A stretch of DNA of 64,000 bases from Fibrella aquatilis (GTDB lineage: Bacteria > Bacteroidota > Bacteroidia > Cytophagales > Spirosomataceae). The notes beneath the pieces are model-generated. The model made no database searches, was not told where the DNA came from, and saw only the letters and a program-made list of their open reading frames with translations. The stretch is from positions 1-64,000 of the forward strand of contig NZ_JAFMYU010000030.1 in the NCBI RefSeq assembly GCF_017353255.1. Reading direction: 5' to 3'. Each line of letters begins with the position of its first letter. Within the stretch, counting starts at the first letter, position 1. The translations under genes were made by a program, and so were the position numbers. This document shows positions 25,718 through 33,991 of the stretch, piece by piece.

Positions 25718-26326
25718 ATGAAACAATTCCTGCTGGCTGCCCTGCTGGGAATCGTTACCCTCCCCGCCCTGGCCCAACGTTCGGCCACGGGCTACACCCT
25801 CGGCGACGTCGTGGCGCCGTTCTCCCTCAAAAACGTAGACGAACGTATTATCCCGCTCACTGAGTACAAGACTCAGAAAGGCATTATCGTAGTCTTTACC
25901 AGCAACCACTGTCCGTTTTCTAAGGCTTACGAAGACCGTATTCTGGCGCTCGACCGCAAGTTTGGCCCGCAGGGGTATCCAGTCCTGGCCATTATGTCGA
26001 GCGATGCCAGTGTGTATGAGGAAGACTCATTCGAGCAAATGCAAACGCGTGCCAAGACCAAAAACTACACCTTTCCTTACCTCACCGACGACACTCAGAC
26101 AGTGGCGAAAGCCTTCGGTGCTACCCGTAGCCCGCAGGTATACGTGCTGAAACGAACCGGCGACCGCTTCACCGTGGAATACATCGGTGGTATTGACGAC
26201 AGCCCACAAAGTGCCGCCGGTGTCCAACGCGCCTATGTTGATGAAGCCGCCACCAGCCTGCTGGCTGGTAAACCCGTGGTAACGCCCCTAACCAAAGCCA
26301 TCGGCTGCGCGATTAAGATGAAGTGA
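25718..26326 (+). CDS. Exported redoxin (AhpC/TSA-like)
   Basis: A 202-residue periplasmic thioredoxin-fold protein with a signal peptide ending PALAQ. The fold is clear (GDVVAPFSLKNVDERIIPL, KGIIVVFTSNHCPFSK, later YIGGIDDSPQ and the C-terminal IGCAIK). Only one Cys (HCPF) occupies the active-site strand, so it resembles single-Cys peroxiredoxin- or TlpA-like proteins of Bacteroidota. A second Cys occurs near the C-terminus (GCAIKMK). The ATG at 25718 begins the signal peptide. Confidence 0.88.
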   Translation: MKQFLLAALLGIVTLPALAQRSATGYTLGDVVAPFSLKNVDERIIPLTEYKTQKGIIVVFTSNHCPFSKAYEDRILALDRKFGPQGYPVLAIMSSDASVYEEDSFEQMQTRAKTKNYTFPYLTDDTQTVAKAFGATRSPQVYVLKRTGDRFTVEYIGGIDDSPQSAAGVQRAYVDEAATSLLAGKPVVTPLTKAIGCAIKMK

Positions 26327-26384
26327 GGAGAGTGGCACGGTCGTTGTCCGTTAAATTGGCGTTAAACCAAAATTCACAACGATT

Positions 26385-26933
26385 ATGAAAAAGCATACAC
26401 GCTCATTCGCCTCACTACTATGCATTGGCCTGTTGGCCACTTCCATGACGATTCTGCAAGGCTGCGGATCAGACGGGAAGAAAGAATCACGCACCGAAGA
26501 CGCCATGGAGCGTACTGGCGATGCCGTTGCTGCCGATACCAAAGACGCCACCGCAGAAGCCCGCGCTGACATGGACGAGGCGGGCGACAAAGCTAAAGCA
26601 TCTGGTAATGAGGCTGCTAGCGATTTTAAACGAGAGCGCGATGAAGCCGTGGCGGGTATGAAACGTCAGCAAGCCAAGCTGGATAATGATATTGACGAGT
26701 TGAAAGCCGATATCAAACGGCAGGGTGCCAAGGCAAAAGCCGAATCGAAAGATCAACTGGCTGAGTTAGAGCAGAAACGCAAAGACCTTGGCAACGATAT
26801 AGATAAGGCCCAAAACGCCACTGAAGCTGCCTGGAAGGATATTAAAGCCGGTTTCAAACAAGCAGGCCGGTCTATCGGCAACGCGTTCGACAAAGCTGAA
26901 GACAAAGTTGACCCAGACGGCAAAGACGACTAG
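26385..26933 (+). CDS. Coiled-coil lipoprotein
   Basis: A 182-residue protein with a lipoprotein signal (LLATSMTILQGCGSD, Cys after the lipobox). The rest is highly charged and helical, rich in Ala, Lys, Asp and Glu (DFKRERDEAVAGMKRQQAKL, ELKADIKRQGAKAKAE), as in stress-linked coiled-coil proteins. No enzymatic motif is visible. It probably sits at the outer membrane and acts structurally. It follows the redoxin gene by 58 bp. Confidence 0.8.
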   Translation: MKKHTRSFASLLCIGLLATSMTILQGCGSDGKKESRTEDAMERTGDAVAADTKDATAEARADMDEAGDKAKASGNEAASDFKRERDEAVAGMKRQQAKLDNDIDELKADIKRQGAKAKAESKDQLAELEQKRKDLGNDIDKAQNATEAAWKDIKAGFKQAGRSIGNAFDKAEDKVDPDGKDD

Positions 26934-26943
26934 ATAGCCTAAG

Positions 26944-27036
26944 GTTCAAGGTTTAAAGTCTAAGGCTTAAAGTTGCTTCGCGCTCTTACTCACTGCTCAC
27001 GGAGCAACTTTAAGCTTTAGACTTTAAACCTTGAAC
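26944..27036. repeat. 34-bp inverted repeat (GTTGCTTCGC family)
   Basis: The arms 26944-26977 and 27003-27036 pair with one wobble mismatch. They carry GTTCAAGGTTTAAAGTC and AGTTGCT, the words of the family at 57936-58029. It lies between the convergent lipoprotein and glycosidase genes. Confidence 0.8.
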
Positions 27037-27063
27037 TCTTTTCCCCTTTTCGTAGAAAAATTC

Positions 27064-29406
27064 CTACATCGGCACGATGGTTAACACCTCGCCTGCTTTG
27101 CAGTCGCGAACTAATTTGGTGCCCTCTTGAGGCTGACCATTAATGTTGTATTTTCCAATGAAGGGCAGCATCAGCGTTAGCTTACCACCCGCCAGACTTT
27201 TCACCCGCACCTCCGTCACGGCCCCTTCTTTCACGGTGGCCCCCAATTGAAACGCCCCCTCGGCGCGCACGTCGTCGAACTTCAGGTTTTGCCAGGTACG
27301 GGGGCGGTTGGGCAGTACGTAGATGGCCTCGTCGCGGCTTTGTACCAGCAGTTCCAGTACCGCATTGAGCGCCCCAAAACCAGCGTCGAGCTGCATAATC
27401 TCGCGGTTTTGCTTTTCCGTTTCCCAATCCGGCGACCCCAGTAGGCTAGTACCATTGGTGTTGGCGTTATGAAGCGTGCCCCGGCCCTCATTCACGTAGT
27501 TCTCTTTCCAATAGTGCAGCCACTTAATAGCCGCGTCGGTTTGGCCGGTCCGCATCAGCAGCGTAGCCGCCCAGGGCAATGACCAGCCCGACCAGCCACC
27601 TGCCCCCTTGAATCGCCAGGCCTGCAAAGTGTTATCCACGATTTTGCGCTCGGCAGGGTTGTTCAGGTCAATGGTGGCAAACGGGTATACCCCGCCCAGG
27701 TGCGAATGGTGGCGGTGGCTTTCGATCAGGTCCATCCCTTCCCAAAGCGCAATCCGCTTGTTGCTCAGGCTCCATTCGTCCATGTATTTTCCTTCGAAGG
27801 TTGAATACGCAGGCAGCCGCTTGTCGACGTCGGCCCAACGGGGGTCAACAGGTTTACCCAGGGCAGCGGCGGCTTGCGGCAAAATCCGGCAGATTCGGTG
27901 CAGCGCCGCTAGTTGAAACGACGCATCGCGACCCCACGCATTCATCTCCGCCCCCCGGTATTCGGGGCTAACCGACACCGGCAGGCTAAACCGTTTGCCC
28001 CCGTCGCCGGTCGAGACTTCTTCCAGCATGGCGAAATAGCCTTCAAACGCGCCCGTCAGCAACGGCCAGGCCGTTTGGCTCAGTACCTGCGGCGCGTCGG
28101 GCTGATCGAGGCCGTAGCGGTAGTTCTGCCAGGCCATCATGGCCATCCAGGCGGTGCAGGCATGGTCTATGGTGCCGGTCCAGAACGTGCCCACCACCCG
28201 GCAGCGGTCATCTACGGCGTGGGGCAGCATGAGCGCACCAGGCCGACCGAAAAAGGCTTCGCCGTTTCTCTTCAGTTGCGGCATCCAGCCGTTGATCATC
28301 CGCCAGAGGGGCTTAAAATTCGCCAGTCGGTTGGTAGCCAGGGCGGGCGTATAGATCATCTGGACGTTGATGTTGAAATGGTAGTCGTTGCTCCAGGGTG
28401 GCAGTTGGTAATCTTCCATAAACGGCCCCTGAAGGGTACAGGCCAGTCCGTTTGGCGAGGTCGAGATGGCTTGTTTGTAGAGGCCGTAGTCAATGATTTC
28501 CTGCAAGAGCGGGTCGGGCAGGGCAATGCGCGGCACCACTTTGTAGTAGCTGGTCCAGAAGGTGTCGGCGGTGGCAATGGCCGAGGGTGCCCGGTCGAGC
28601 AGGGCCTGCATGGCGGGGTAGTCGAACCGGCGGGTCTTGCGGTTGTAATAGAGGTTGCTGGTCTGGATATACAGGTGCTGGTCGTTTACCTGATCGTAGC
28701 CCACCAGCAGCGGGTCGTCATCGGGCAGGGGCTGGATAAACGCGCCTTTTCCGCCGTAATCTTTCACCACCCACTGCGGCTCTTCAATTCCTGCCGACCG
28801 CAATTGTTCGGTCACGAAACTGTAGTGCGGGATGAGTTTGTAGGTTAGTTTGCCACGCAGGTCTTTCGGAATTTCCAGTTCCGTCACCTCCAGACTAGCC
28901 GCCTGTTTGATGTTCAAAACGTGGCTTACCTGCTGCGGATCACGCACCACAATTTGTAATAACCCCCTGTCGGTAAACAGGTTACCGTATAAAATCAACC
29001 ACCCATCGGGTAGGTTCACGTCGAGCCGACCGCCGCCAAGTTGCTGCGGGTGCCCCAGCGACTGCGCCCCGGAGCGCGGCACGGCAAAGGCGGCAGTGAT
29101 GCCCGCTTTATCGCCCGCCTGAAGCTTGGTTTTCAGGTCGGCATAGGTGGTTTTTGCCGAAAACTCGTTGCCCCCCCGGTGGTCCCAAAACCCCGACCGG
29201 CTGATGGTGATGTGCAGCGTATGGCCCCCGCCCCACACCATGATGCCCTGGGTACCATTGCCCAGCAACACACCCGTATGGGGTCGGGGCAGCGGAAATT
29301 GCCACGTCAGTGTGCGCGGCGGCGTTTGGGCGTGGGCAGCAGAAGCCGTGAAAATCAGCAAAAGTAGTAGCCGCCAGCAGCGCGTGGGTAGGTAGAGTGA
29401 ATGCAT
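27064..29406 (-). CDS. GH95-like exported glycosidase
   Basis: A 780-residue exported protein with a signal peptide ending SAAHAQ. An N-terminal beta-sandwich domain is followed by an (alpha/alpha)6 barrel. Features resembling family GH95 alpha-fucosidases/galactosidases are HRHHSHLGGVYPFATIDL, FKGAGGWSGWSLPWAATLL, and a C-terminal beta domain (LPNRPRTWQNLKFDDVRAEG-like). It probably cleaves fucose- or galactose-containing glycans in the periplasm. No SusC/SusD pair is adjacent here. The family assignment is moderate because the catalytic residues were not aligned. Confidence 0.75.
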   Translation of the reverse strand: MHSLYLPTRCWRLLLLLIFTASAAHAQTPPRTLTWQFPLPRPHTGVLLGNGTQGIMVWGGGHTLHITISRSGFWDHRGGNEFSAKTTYADLKTKLQAGDKAGITAAFAVPRSGAQSLGHPQQLGGGRLDVNLPDGWLILYGNLFTDRGLLQIVVRDPQQVSHVLNIKQAASLEVTELEIPKDLRGKLTYKLIPHYSFVTEQLRSAGIEEPQWVVKDYGGKGAFIQPLPDDDPLLVGYDQVNDQHLYIQTSNLYYNRKTRRFDYPAMQALLDRAPSAIATADTFWTSYYKVVPRIALPDPLLQEIIDYGLYKQAISTSPNGLACTLQGPFMEDYQLPPWSNDYHFNINVQMIYTPALATNRLANFKPLWRMINGWMPQLKRNGEAFFGRPGALMLPHAVDDRCRVVGTFWTGTIDHACTAWMAMMAWQNYRYGLDQPDAPQVLSQTAWPLLTGAFEGYFAMLEEVSTGDGGKRFSLPVSVSPEYRGAEMNAWGRDASFQLAALHRICRILPQAAAALGKPVDPRWADVDKRLPAYSTFEGKYMDEWSLSNKRIALWEGMDLIESHRHHSHLGGVYPFATIDLNNPAERKIVDNTLQAWRFKGAGGWSGWSLPWAATLLMRTGQTDAAIKWLHYWKENYVNEGRGTLHNANTNGTSLLGSPDWETEKQNREIMQLDAGFGALNAVLELLVQSRDEAIYVLPNRPRTWQNLKFDDVRAEGAFQLGATVKEGAVTEVRVKSLAGGKLTLMLPFIGKYNINGQPQEGTKLVRDCKAGEVLTIVPM

Positions 29407-29451
29407 AGGTCAAAAGTAGCATTCGGCGCGGCGTTGAAACAAGATGCACCG

Positions 29452-29480
29452 ATTTACGATTTACGAAGTACGATGCTCGT
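29452..29480. repeat. ATTTACGATTTACGA-type repeat fragment
   Basis: GATTTACGATTTACGAAGTACGATG overlaps the CrtA start. Similar words (TAAATCGTACATCGTAATTCG) occur at 43158-43192. It looks like one arm of the same degenerate repeat. Confidence 0.4.
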
Positions 29481-30141
29481 AACGCTTACTATCCTGAAAT
29501 TTGCTCCCGGCGACCGCTACCGGGCTTTTGCCAACATGGGCCGGTGGCTGATGAAGCCGTTCGATGTGGCGGGGCTGGGCTTCCAGAAAATGATGGGTAC
29601 GGGCAAAAATTTTGGCTTCATCCCCGACTTTTCGCAGTACGTTTTCCTGGGTGTCTGGACCGGCGAAGCGGCAGCAAATGCGTTCTTTTCGTCGGCAGCC
29701 TGGCAACCGTTTTTGCCGAAAAATCCGCTCGGTATCAGCACCGTATACCTCCGCCCGTTCAAATCGCACGGGCTTTGGGACGGCGTCAATCCCTTCACGC
29801 CCGACAAGGCCCTCCCCCCACCCGACCCCGCCGCGCCCGTGGCCGTGCTTACCCGCGCCAACATCCGCCCCGGTGCCCTGCTTGATTTCTACCGCAACAT
29901 CCCGCAGGCCCGCCAACGCATTGCCGAGCAGGGCGATAACCTCTTGTTGGCCATGGGCGTAGGCGAAAAACCACTGGTGCAACAATGCACGATTAGCATC
30001 TGGAAGAACGCCGCCCTGGTGGACCAATTCGCCTACCGGCAAAGCGGCCACCGCGAGATCGTGAAGAAAACCCGCGACCGCCAATGGTACTCCGAAGAGC
30101 TATTCGCCCGGTTCGCGGTGCTGCGGATGGAGGGGTTTTGA
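29473..30141 (+). CDS. CrtA-like spheroidene monooxygenase / carotenoid oxygenase
   Basis: A 222-residue protein matching the CrtA family of carotenoid 2-ketolases. The conserved features are TLTILKFAPGDRYRAFANMG near the N-terminus, the central KNPLGISTVYLRPFKSHGLWDG (about 90-110), and the RANIRPGALLDFYRNI segment. By family knowledge it oxidises acyclic carotenoids at C-2. No other carotenoid gene is adjacent, so it depends on a pathway elsewhere in the genome. The start at 29473 is an in-frame ATG that begins at the conserved region; the frame is open from 29401. Confidence 0.85.
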   Translation: MLVTLTILKFAPGDRYRAFANMGRWLMKPFDVAGLGFQKMMGTGKNFGFIPDFSQYVFLGVWTGEAAANAFFSSAAWQPFLPKNPLGISTVYLRPFKSHGLWDGVNPFTPDKALPPPDPAAPVAVLTRANIRPGALLDFYRNIPQARQRIAEQGDNLLLAMGVGEKPLVQQCTISIWKNAALVDQFAYRQSGHREIVKKTRDRQWYSEELFARFAVLRMEGF

Positions 30142-30143
30142 CT

Positions 30144-30179
30144 AAACTTATAAGGTCTGAAAAGAGACCTTATGGGTTT
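30144..30179. terminator. Hairpin of the AAACCTATAAGG family
   Basis: AAACTTATAAGGTCT (30144-30158) pairs with AGACCTTATGGGTTT (30165-30179), with two G-U wobbles and a GAAAAG loop. It starts 3 bp after the CrtA stop and shares words with hairpins at 14089 and 37988. Confidence 0.7.
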
Positions 30180-30210
30180 GTTGCCCATCCTGTTATCTTT
30201 GGTAGAACCT

Positions 30211-30639
30211 ATGGCAAAAGACTTTTTTCATCAAGCTGTACGAACCGCACTCGAAAAAGACGGCTGGACAATTACGCATGACCCCTATCCGTTGCGCCTA
30301 ATGGGCATCGGCGGTGAAATTGACCTCGGCGCGGAACGCATTCTGGCTGCCGAAAAAGACACTGCATCCGGCAGTGTTCAGAAAATAGCCGTTGAGGTCA
30401 AGAGTTTTCTCAGCCCGTCCTTCATGTACGATTTCCATGTTGCTATTGGGCAATACACGAACTACCGGGTCTGGCTGGAACGCAAAGAGGCAGACAGAAC
30501 CCTTTATCTGGCTGTTCCGGCAGGCGTTTATGAAACTCATTTTCAGGTTCAGGGCATCGAATTTGTTTGCCAATCCGTGAATGTGCAAATCGTTGTGTTT
30601 AACGAAACAGAACACTTAATCGAATCATGGAAAAGTTAA
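30211..30639 (+). CDS. xisH: XisH-like PD-(D/E)xK nuclease-fold protein
   Basis: A 142-residue protein matching XisH of the cyanobacterial fdxN excision-controlling group. The opening FFHQAVRTALEKDGWTIT, the motif GGEIDLGAERILAAEK, and IAVEVKSFLSPSFMYDFHVAIGQY are diagnostic and contain the E-D-ExK pattern of restriction-like nucleases. Its 3-prime end overlaps the XisI start by 13 bp. The ATG at 30211 fits the domain boundary. A TATCTTTG -7-like box lies at 30194-30201, so the mRNA may be nearly leaderless. No site-specific recombinase gene is nearby. Confidence 0.9.
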   Translation: MAKDFFHQAVRTALEKDGWTITHDPYPLRLMGIGGEIDLGAERILAAEKDTASGSVQKIAVEVKSFLSPSFMYDFHVAIGQYTNYRVWLERKEADRTLYLAVPAGVYETHFQVQGIEFVCQSVNVQIVVFNETEHLIESWKS

Positions 30640-30968
30640 CATTCTACCGGCAGTGCATTCAGAGTATGTTCAATGACTATGTACACGTAAAGCCAGCCAA
30701 TCTACAAGATGTGGAAAATCAATTGATAATGGATACCGAACGGAATCATTATCAATTTGTCAGTATCGGCTGGGATAAGACAGCATTCAGTTACGCTGTT
30801 ATTTACCACTTTGATATCAAGCCCGACGGCAAAATCTGGATACAGGCTAATAACACCGACCGCGACGTGGCCGAGGAACTGGAACAGATGGGTGTACCCA
30901 AATCCGATATCGTCATTGGCTTCCAGCCCCCGCAGTACCGGCCCTACACGGGGTACGCGGTGGCATGA
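30627..30968 (+). CDS. xisI: XisI-like protein
   Basis: A 113-residue XisI-family protein with the conserved DTERNHYQFVSIGWD, the VIYHFDIKPDGKIWIQANNTD centre and the GVPKSDIVIGFQPPQYRPYTGYA ending. It is always found with XisH and here overlaps it by 13 bp. The pair was first described in heterocyst DNA rearrangement, but copies in organisms without that process suggest a different, possibly toxin-antitoxin-like role; this is inference. Confidence 0.9.
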   Translation: MEKLTFYRQCIQSMFNDYVHVKPANLQDVENQLIMDTERNHYQFVSIGWDKTAFSYAVIYHFDIKPDGKIWIQANNTDRDVAEELEQMGVPKSDIVIGFQPPQYRPYTGYAVA

Positions 30969-31063
30969 GGGGAGCGGAAAATTATTCAGAAACTTAACCT
31001 GCACTCGTCCGGTTTTTTCGTAATTAATGCTGGTTCGTAACAAAAAACGACAGCGGTTTAATT

Positions 31064-31315
31064 ATGACAACGAAGTCTCAACACCCTCTAAGCAACCTCC
31101 AACTTGAGTTACTGAAAACGTTTAGCCGGAACGTGCCCGATGAAGACCTGCTAGCCATTCGGAAGATGCTAACGCAGTATTTCGCGCAGAAGGCGGCGGC
31201 TGTGGCTGATGAAGTTTGGGAGTCGGAGGGGTTTTCTAAAGAAACCGTTACAGCGTGGCGCAAGGCGCACCTCCGCACACCCTATAAACACACAACATCA
31301 GGTTCTGCCGAATGA
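31064..31315 (+). CDS. Antitoxin of a PIN-type pair
   Basis: An 83-residue helical protein (LSNLQLELLKTFSRNVPDED, then VWESEGFSKETVTAW and HLRTPYK). This pattern matches small antitoxin-like proteins of Bacteroidota and cyanobacteria that precede PIN-domain toxins. Its stop overlaps the start of a PIN toxin (ATGA), but that toxin gene is broken, leaving this gene as an orphan antitoxin. It looks intact. Confidence 0.75.
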   Translation: MTTKSQHPLSNLQLELLKTFSRNVPDEDLLAIRKMLTQYFAQKAAAVADEVWESEGFSKETVTAWRKAHLRTPYKHTTSGSAE

Positions 31316-31465
31316 AAGTTGTTCTGGACACAAACCTATTGCTTGCGTGCATATCGCCGAGATCTATCGACCCATTGGCTCTACGACAGGCTATTTGACG
31401 GATCGTTTACGCTTTGCGTAACCTCCGAAATTTTAGGCACTGCTTCATACGTGCCTGTGACGTAA
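31312..31465 (+). pseudogene. Frameshifted and truncated PIN-domain toxin
   Basis: The ATG at 31312 overlaps the antitoxin stop. Frame one encodes MKVVLDTNLLLACISPRS and then stops at 31396-31398. From 31373 the +1 frame encodes HWLYDRLFDGSFTLCVTSEIL, the continuation of PIN toxins, up to about 31435, after which similarity ends. So one frameshift near 31370 and a 3-prime truncation have destroyed the toxin. The metal-binding Asp of the first strand is still present, but the later acidic residues are lost. Confidence 0.8.
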
Positions 31466-31800
31466 CGCGGCGTAAAAACAACCATTGAGTACGTACCTGC
31501 ACGGTTGATGCGTCCACCCATAGAGCAGGTATTGTTGGCTCCAGCAACCAACTGCCCTGTCTCAGAATACATCCTGACAACAGCGTCCATTGATGCTTTT
31601 ATTGAAACCGTAAACGCTGCGTTGTCCTGCGTTACCTCGAATGTAAAATGGTCGTTACGAGGTGAGTTTTCAAAGGCGGTGGTACCCCCTGCGCCTACGC
31701 CTGTCCTACTACCCTGAATGACCTTTCGATCAAGTGGGGAGGCATTTCCGGACAATAAGCCAAGCATTAACAGGACGATCCAGCCGATTACTGTTTTCAT
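31381..31800 (-). CDS. Exported PPC-like beta-domain protein
   Basis: A 139-residue exported protein with a signal peptide ending LLSGNAS. The mature part resembles pre-peptidase C-terminal (PPC) domains (HFTFEVTQDNAAFTVSIKA, VVRMYSETGQLV, GTYSMVVFTPRY). Its last 16 or so codons lie antisense to the broken PIN toxin, so the true C-terminus was probably lost and replaced. The gene follows the papain/kelch gene on the same strand by 61 bp. Function unknown. Confidence 0.65.
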   Translation of the reverse strand: MKTVIGWIVLLMLGLLSGNASPLDRKVIQGSRTGVGAGGTTAFENSPRNDHFTFEVTQDNAAFTVSIKASMDAVVRMYSETGQLVAGANNTCSMGGRINRAGTYSMVVFTPRYVTGTYEAVPKISEVTQSVNDPSNSLS

Positions 31801-31861
31801 TTTTAATAAAATTTCAAGTCAAGTATACTGGTCAAGATCAGGCAAAGTTGAAGTCAATCAG

Positions 31862-33802
31862 TCAAGGCTTGAATTCCCACCAATCATTGTACAAGATTTC
31901 ATCTTTCAATTCTGATGTGTAAGGCGGTCTTGAGAGGCCTAAACCAACGAACGCTCTGTCTGATGTGGCAACGCCAACTCCGTACAAACGTCCTGGCCCT
32001 GGTCCAGTAAACGGTTTACCGATTTCCCACGTGTCTTTTATGGGATCGTACACATAGAATGTATTGGGATAGGACGTGTCTGAACCGTTAATTTTGACGT
32101 AATCCAATGTAGCTCCCAACCCACAATATAATTTGCTATTTAAGACAAAACTCACGTAAAAACCTGTCTTTAGAGCATCGACAAACGAAGCCTTTTTCGT
32201 CCACGTATTTGTCTTAAGATTGAATGCATAAATAATCTTTTCGCCATTTTTCTGTGGCACGCCTCCACCGTTAATCAAGATGTACAAATTATCACCAATA
32301 ACACCATACGCGTTAATGATAGCCTGAATATCAAAAGGCAATTCCGTTTTTTTAGTCCAGCTATCAGTCTGATTATCATACTCGTACAGGATTCTTCCCT
32401 GTAACCACGTAGTACCAGCATACGAATTGAAACCCATATATCCCTTCCCATTGTAGCTGAACCCGACTGCATAGGCAAAGTCATTATTGGCTGGAAAATT
32501 GTTTTTACGTTGCCACGTGTCCTTAACAGCATCATATTCAAACAAAGCATATTGATCAGAAGCATTCACAGTTGACTGGTTGTACAAACTGGCGTAGGCT
32601 TTCTGCCCAATCGTGAAAATACCTCTGTCATTGTAGCATACATAGCCTTTTGGAAGATCTGCCCGTTTCGCCCAGCCATTAGTGACTGGGTCATACATCC
32701 ACATAGACATGAAGGCAGTTGATGCAGTTGGCGTGATCGCTTCGCCTCCTACCACGTACACCTTATCATTAATGACAAACGAAGCGGCTCGGCTTCTTTT
32801 TGTATCAGGAAAAGTGGCTCGTTCAGTCCACTGACCGGACGTATTGACGATTGCAGAAGGATCAACTACGATAAAATTGCTTAATACATTGCTTGACAGT
32901 CCTACATAAGCTTGTGTTATTAAATCAGGTACGGCTGCATAACTCATCCAGATATACCCGTTATTACCCCATCCTTTTCCCCATGAATTCATCAACTTGA
33001 AGGCTTGCCGGGTTTCGTCAAAGCCAACAACAACCATTGCATGGTAATTTCTGAATACTGGATTATCAGTTTTATTTATAATAAACTCACCACTACTCTT
33101 CTGAACAGGCACTAACAATTCACTGGTCGCTTTTACGCCAACTATAATTGGAAGTTTCAGCGAAAGAGCTTCTTGAAAATAATCTGTTTTAATAACTGTT
33201 CTACCCCAGCTTGCTAATTTATAATTAGTTGCTTTTTGTTTTTGCTCGGTGGTTGGCTGGATCAAATAGTCTCTGTTACCCGCTTTGTAAGGCATATCTT
33301 TTATTGTACAGACCCCTTGAGCAACAATCGTGTTTAACGCATCTGTAATCTTTGATCCTTCATCTTTCCCCCCATTTATTTGATTATAAATAAATGACGG
33401 ACTAAATAGTGTCTCCTCGCTATATGTTTGCTTTTTTTCGGAAAAATTGAGATAACTACGCAACGCATAAGCTGTTGCCCACGCAGTGCATGAACCTTGC
33501 GATCCTTGATCACCAACAGTTGGCATATCTGTACTGAGATCGACATTGGTTATCCTGGCAGCTCGTCCCCCTTTCTTTGTTACGGGGATATACAGAGGAA
33601 TTTTATCATACTCTGCCTGTGCAACAAGCTGATTACCCGTTTTCTCCTTTGCTACGTCGGTGAGCGGTTCCACTTGCGTGGGCGTAGGCACCGGAGTTGG
33701 TGTGACTGGCGTATCGTCTGCTTTTTTGCATTGAACCAGAAAGGCACTGATACAAACAGACCAGAAGAAAAGCCAAAGAGTGGAACGTACCTGTGTATTC
33801 AT
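31862..33802 (-). CDS. Papain-family (C1) protease lipoprotein with kelch domain
   Basis: A 646-residue lipoprotein (lipobox FLVQCKKADD, Cys at about 25). After a Pro-rich linker comes a papain-type domain: oxyanion Gln and catalytic Cys in DQGSQGSCTAWATAYALR (about 99-105), the His in NYHAMVVVGF and the Asn in NSWGKGWG. From about residue 350 to the end there are kelch-like repeats (PDTKRSRAASFVINDKVYVVGG, MYDPVTNGWAKRADLP, and more). It is likely anchored at the outer membrane and could cleave or bind partner proteins. The start at 33802 gives the lipoprotein signal. The region is AT-rich. Confidence 0.88.
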   Translation of the reverse strand: MNTQVRSTLWLFFWSVCISAFLVQCKKADDTPVTPTPVPTPTQVEPLTDVAKEKTGNQLVAQAEYDKIPLYIPVTKKGGRAARITNVDLSTDMPTVGDQGSQGSCTAWATAYALRSYLNFSEKKQTYSEETLFSPSFIYNQINGGKDEGSKITDALNTIVAQGVCTIKDMPYKAGNRDYLIQPTTEQKQKATNYKLASWGRTVIKTDYFQEALSLKLPIIVGVKATSELLVPVQKSSGEFIINKTDNPVFRNYHAMVVVGFDETRQAFKLMNSWGKGWGNNGYIWMSYAAVPDLITQAYVGLSSNVLSNFIVVDPSAIVNTSGQWTERATFPDTKRSRAASFVINDKVYVVGGEAITPTASTAFMSMWMYDPVTNGWAKRADLPKGYVCYNDRGIFTIGQKAYASLYNQSTVNASDQYALFEYDAVKDTWQRKNNFPANNDFAYAVGFSYNGKGYMGFNSYAGTTWLQGRILYEYDNQTDSWTKKTELPFDIQAIINAYGVIGDNLYILINGGGVPQKNGEKIIYAFNLKTNTWTKKASFVDALKTGFYVSFVLNSKLYCGLGATLDYVKINGSDTSYPNTFYVYDPIKDTWEIGKPFTGPGPGRLYGVGVATSDRAFVGLGLSRPPYTSELKDEILYNDWWEFKP

Positions 33803-33991
33803 GAGACGATGAGGAAATAAGCCGGAAAGCCGTGCGCCCTGTGGTGGGCAACGAGACAAAACTATGGGCCGACAACGGACGCGCTTTCCCGTTGTTTTTC
33901 GGTTTCGTTTCGTTTATTTTTCGGTCCATTCTGAACACTTCCGGCTTTCTTTCCGGATGTCTACGTTTGTCCACACATCTTCTGAAACATC

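Noticed and set aside
27913-28848. Open frame of 311 codons on the plus strand
   Set aside because: It lies opposite the GH95-like glycosidase and has no domain or signal. The opposite frame gives a coherent enzyme.
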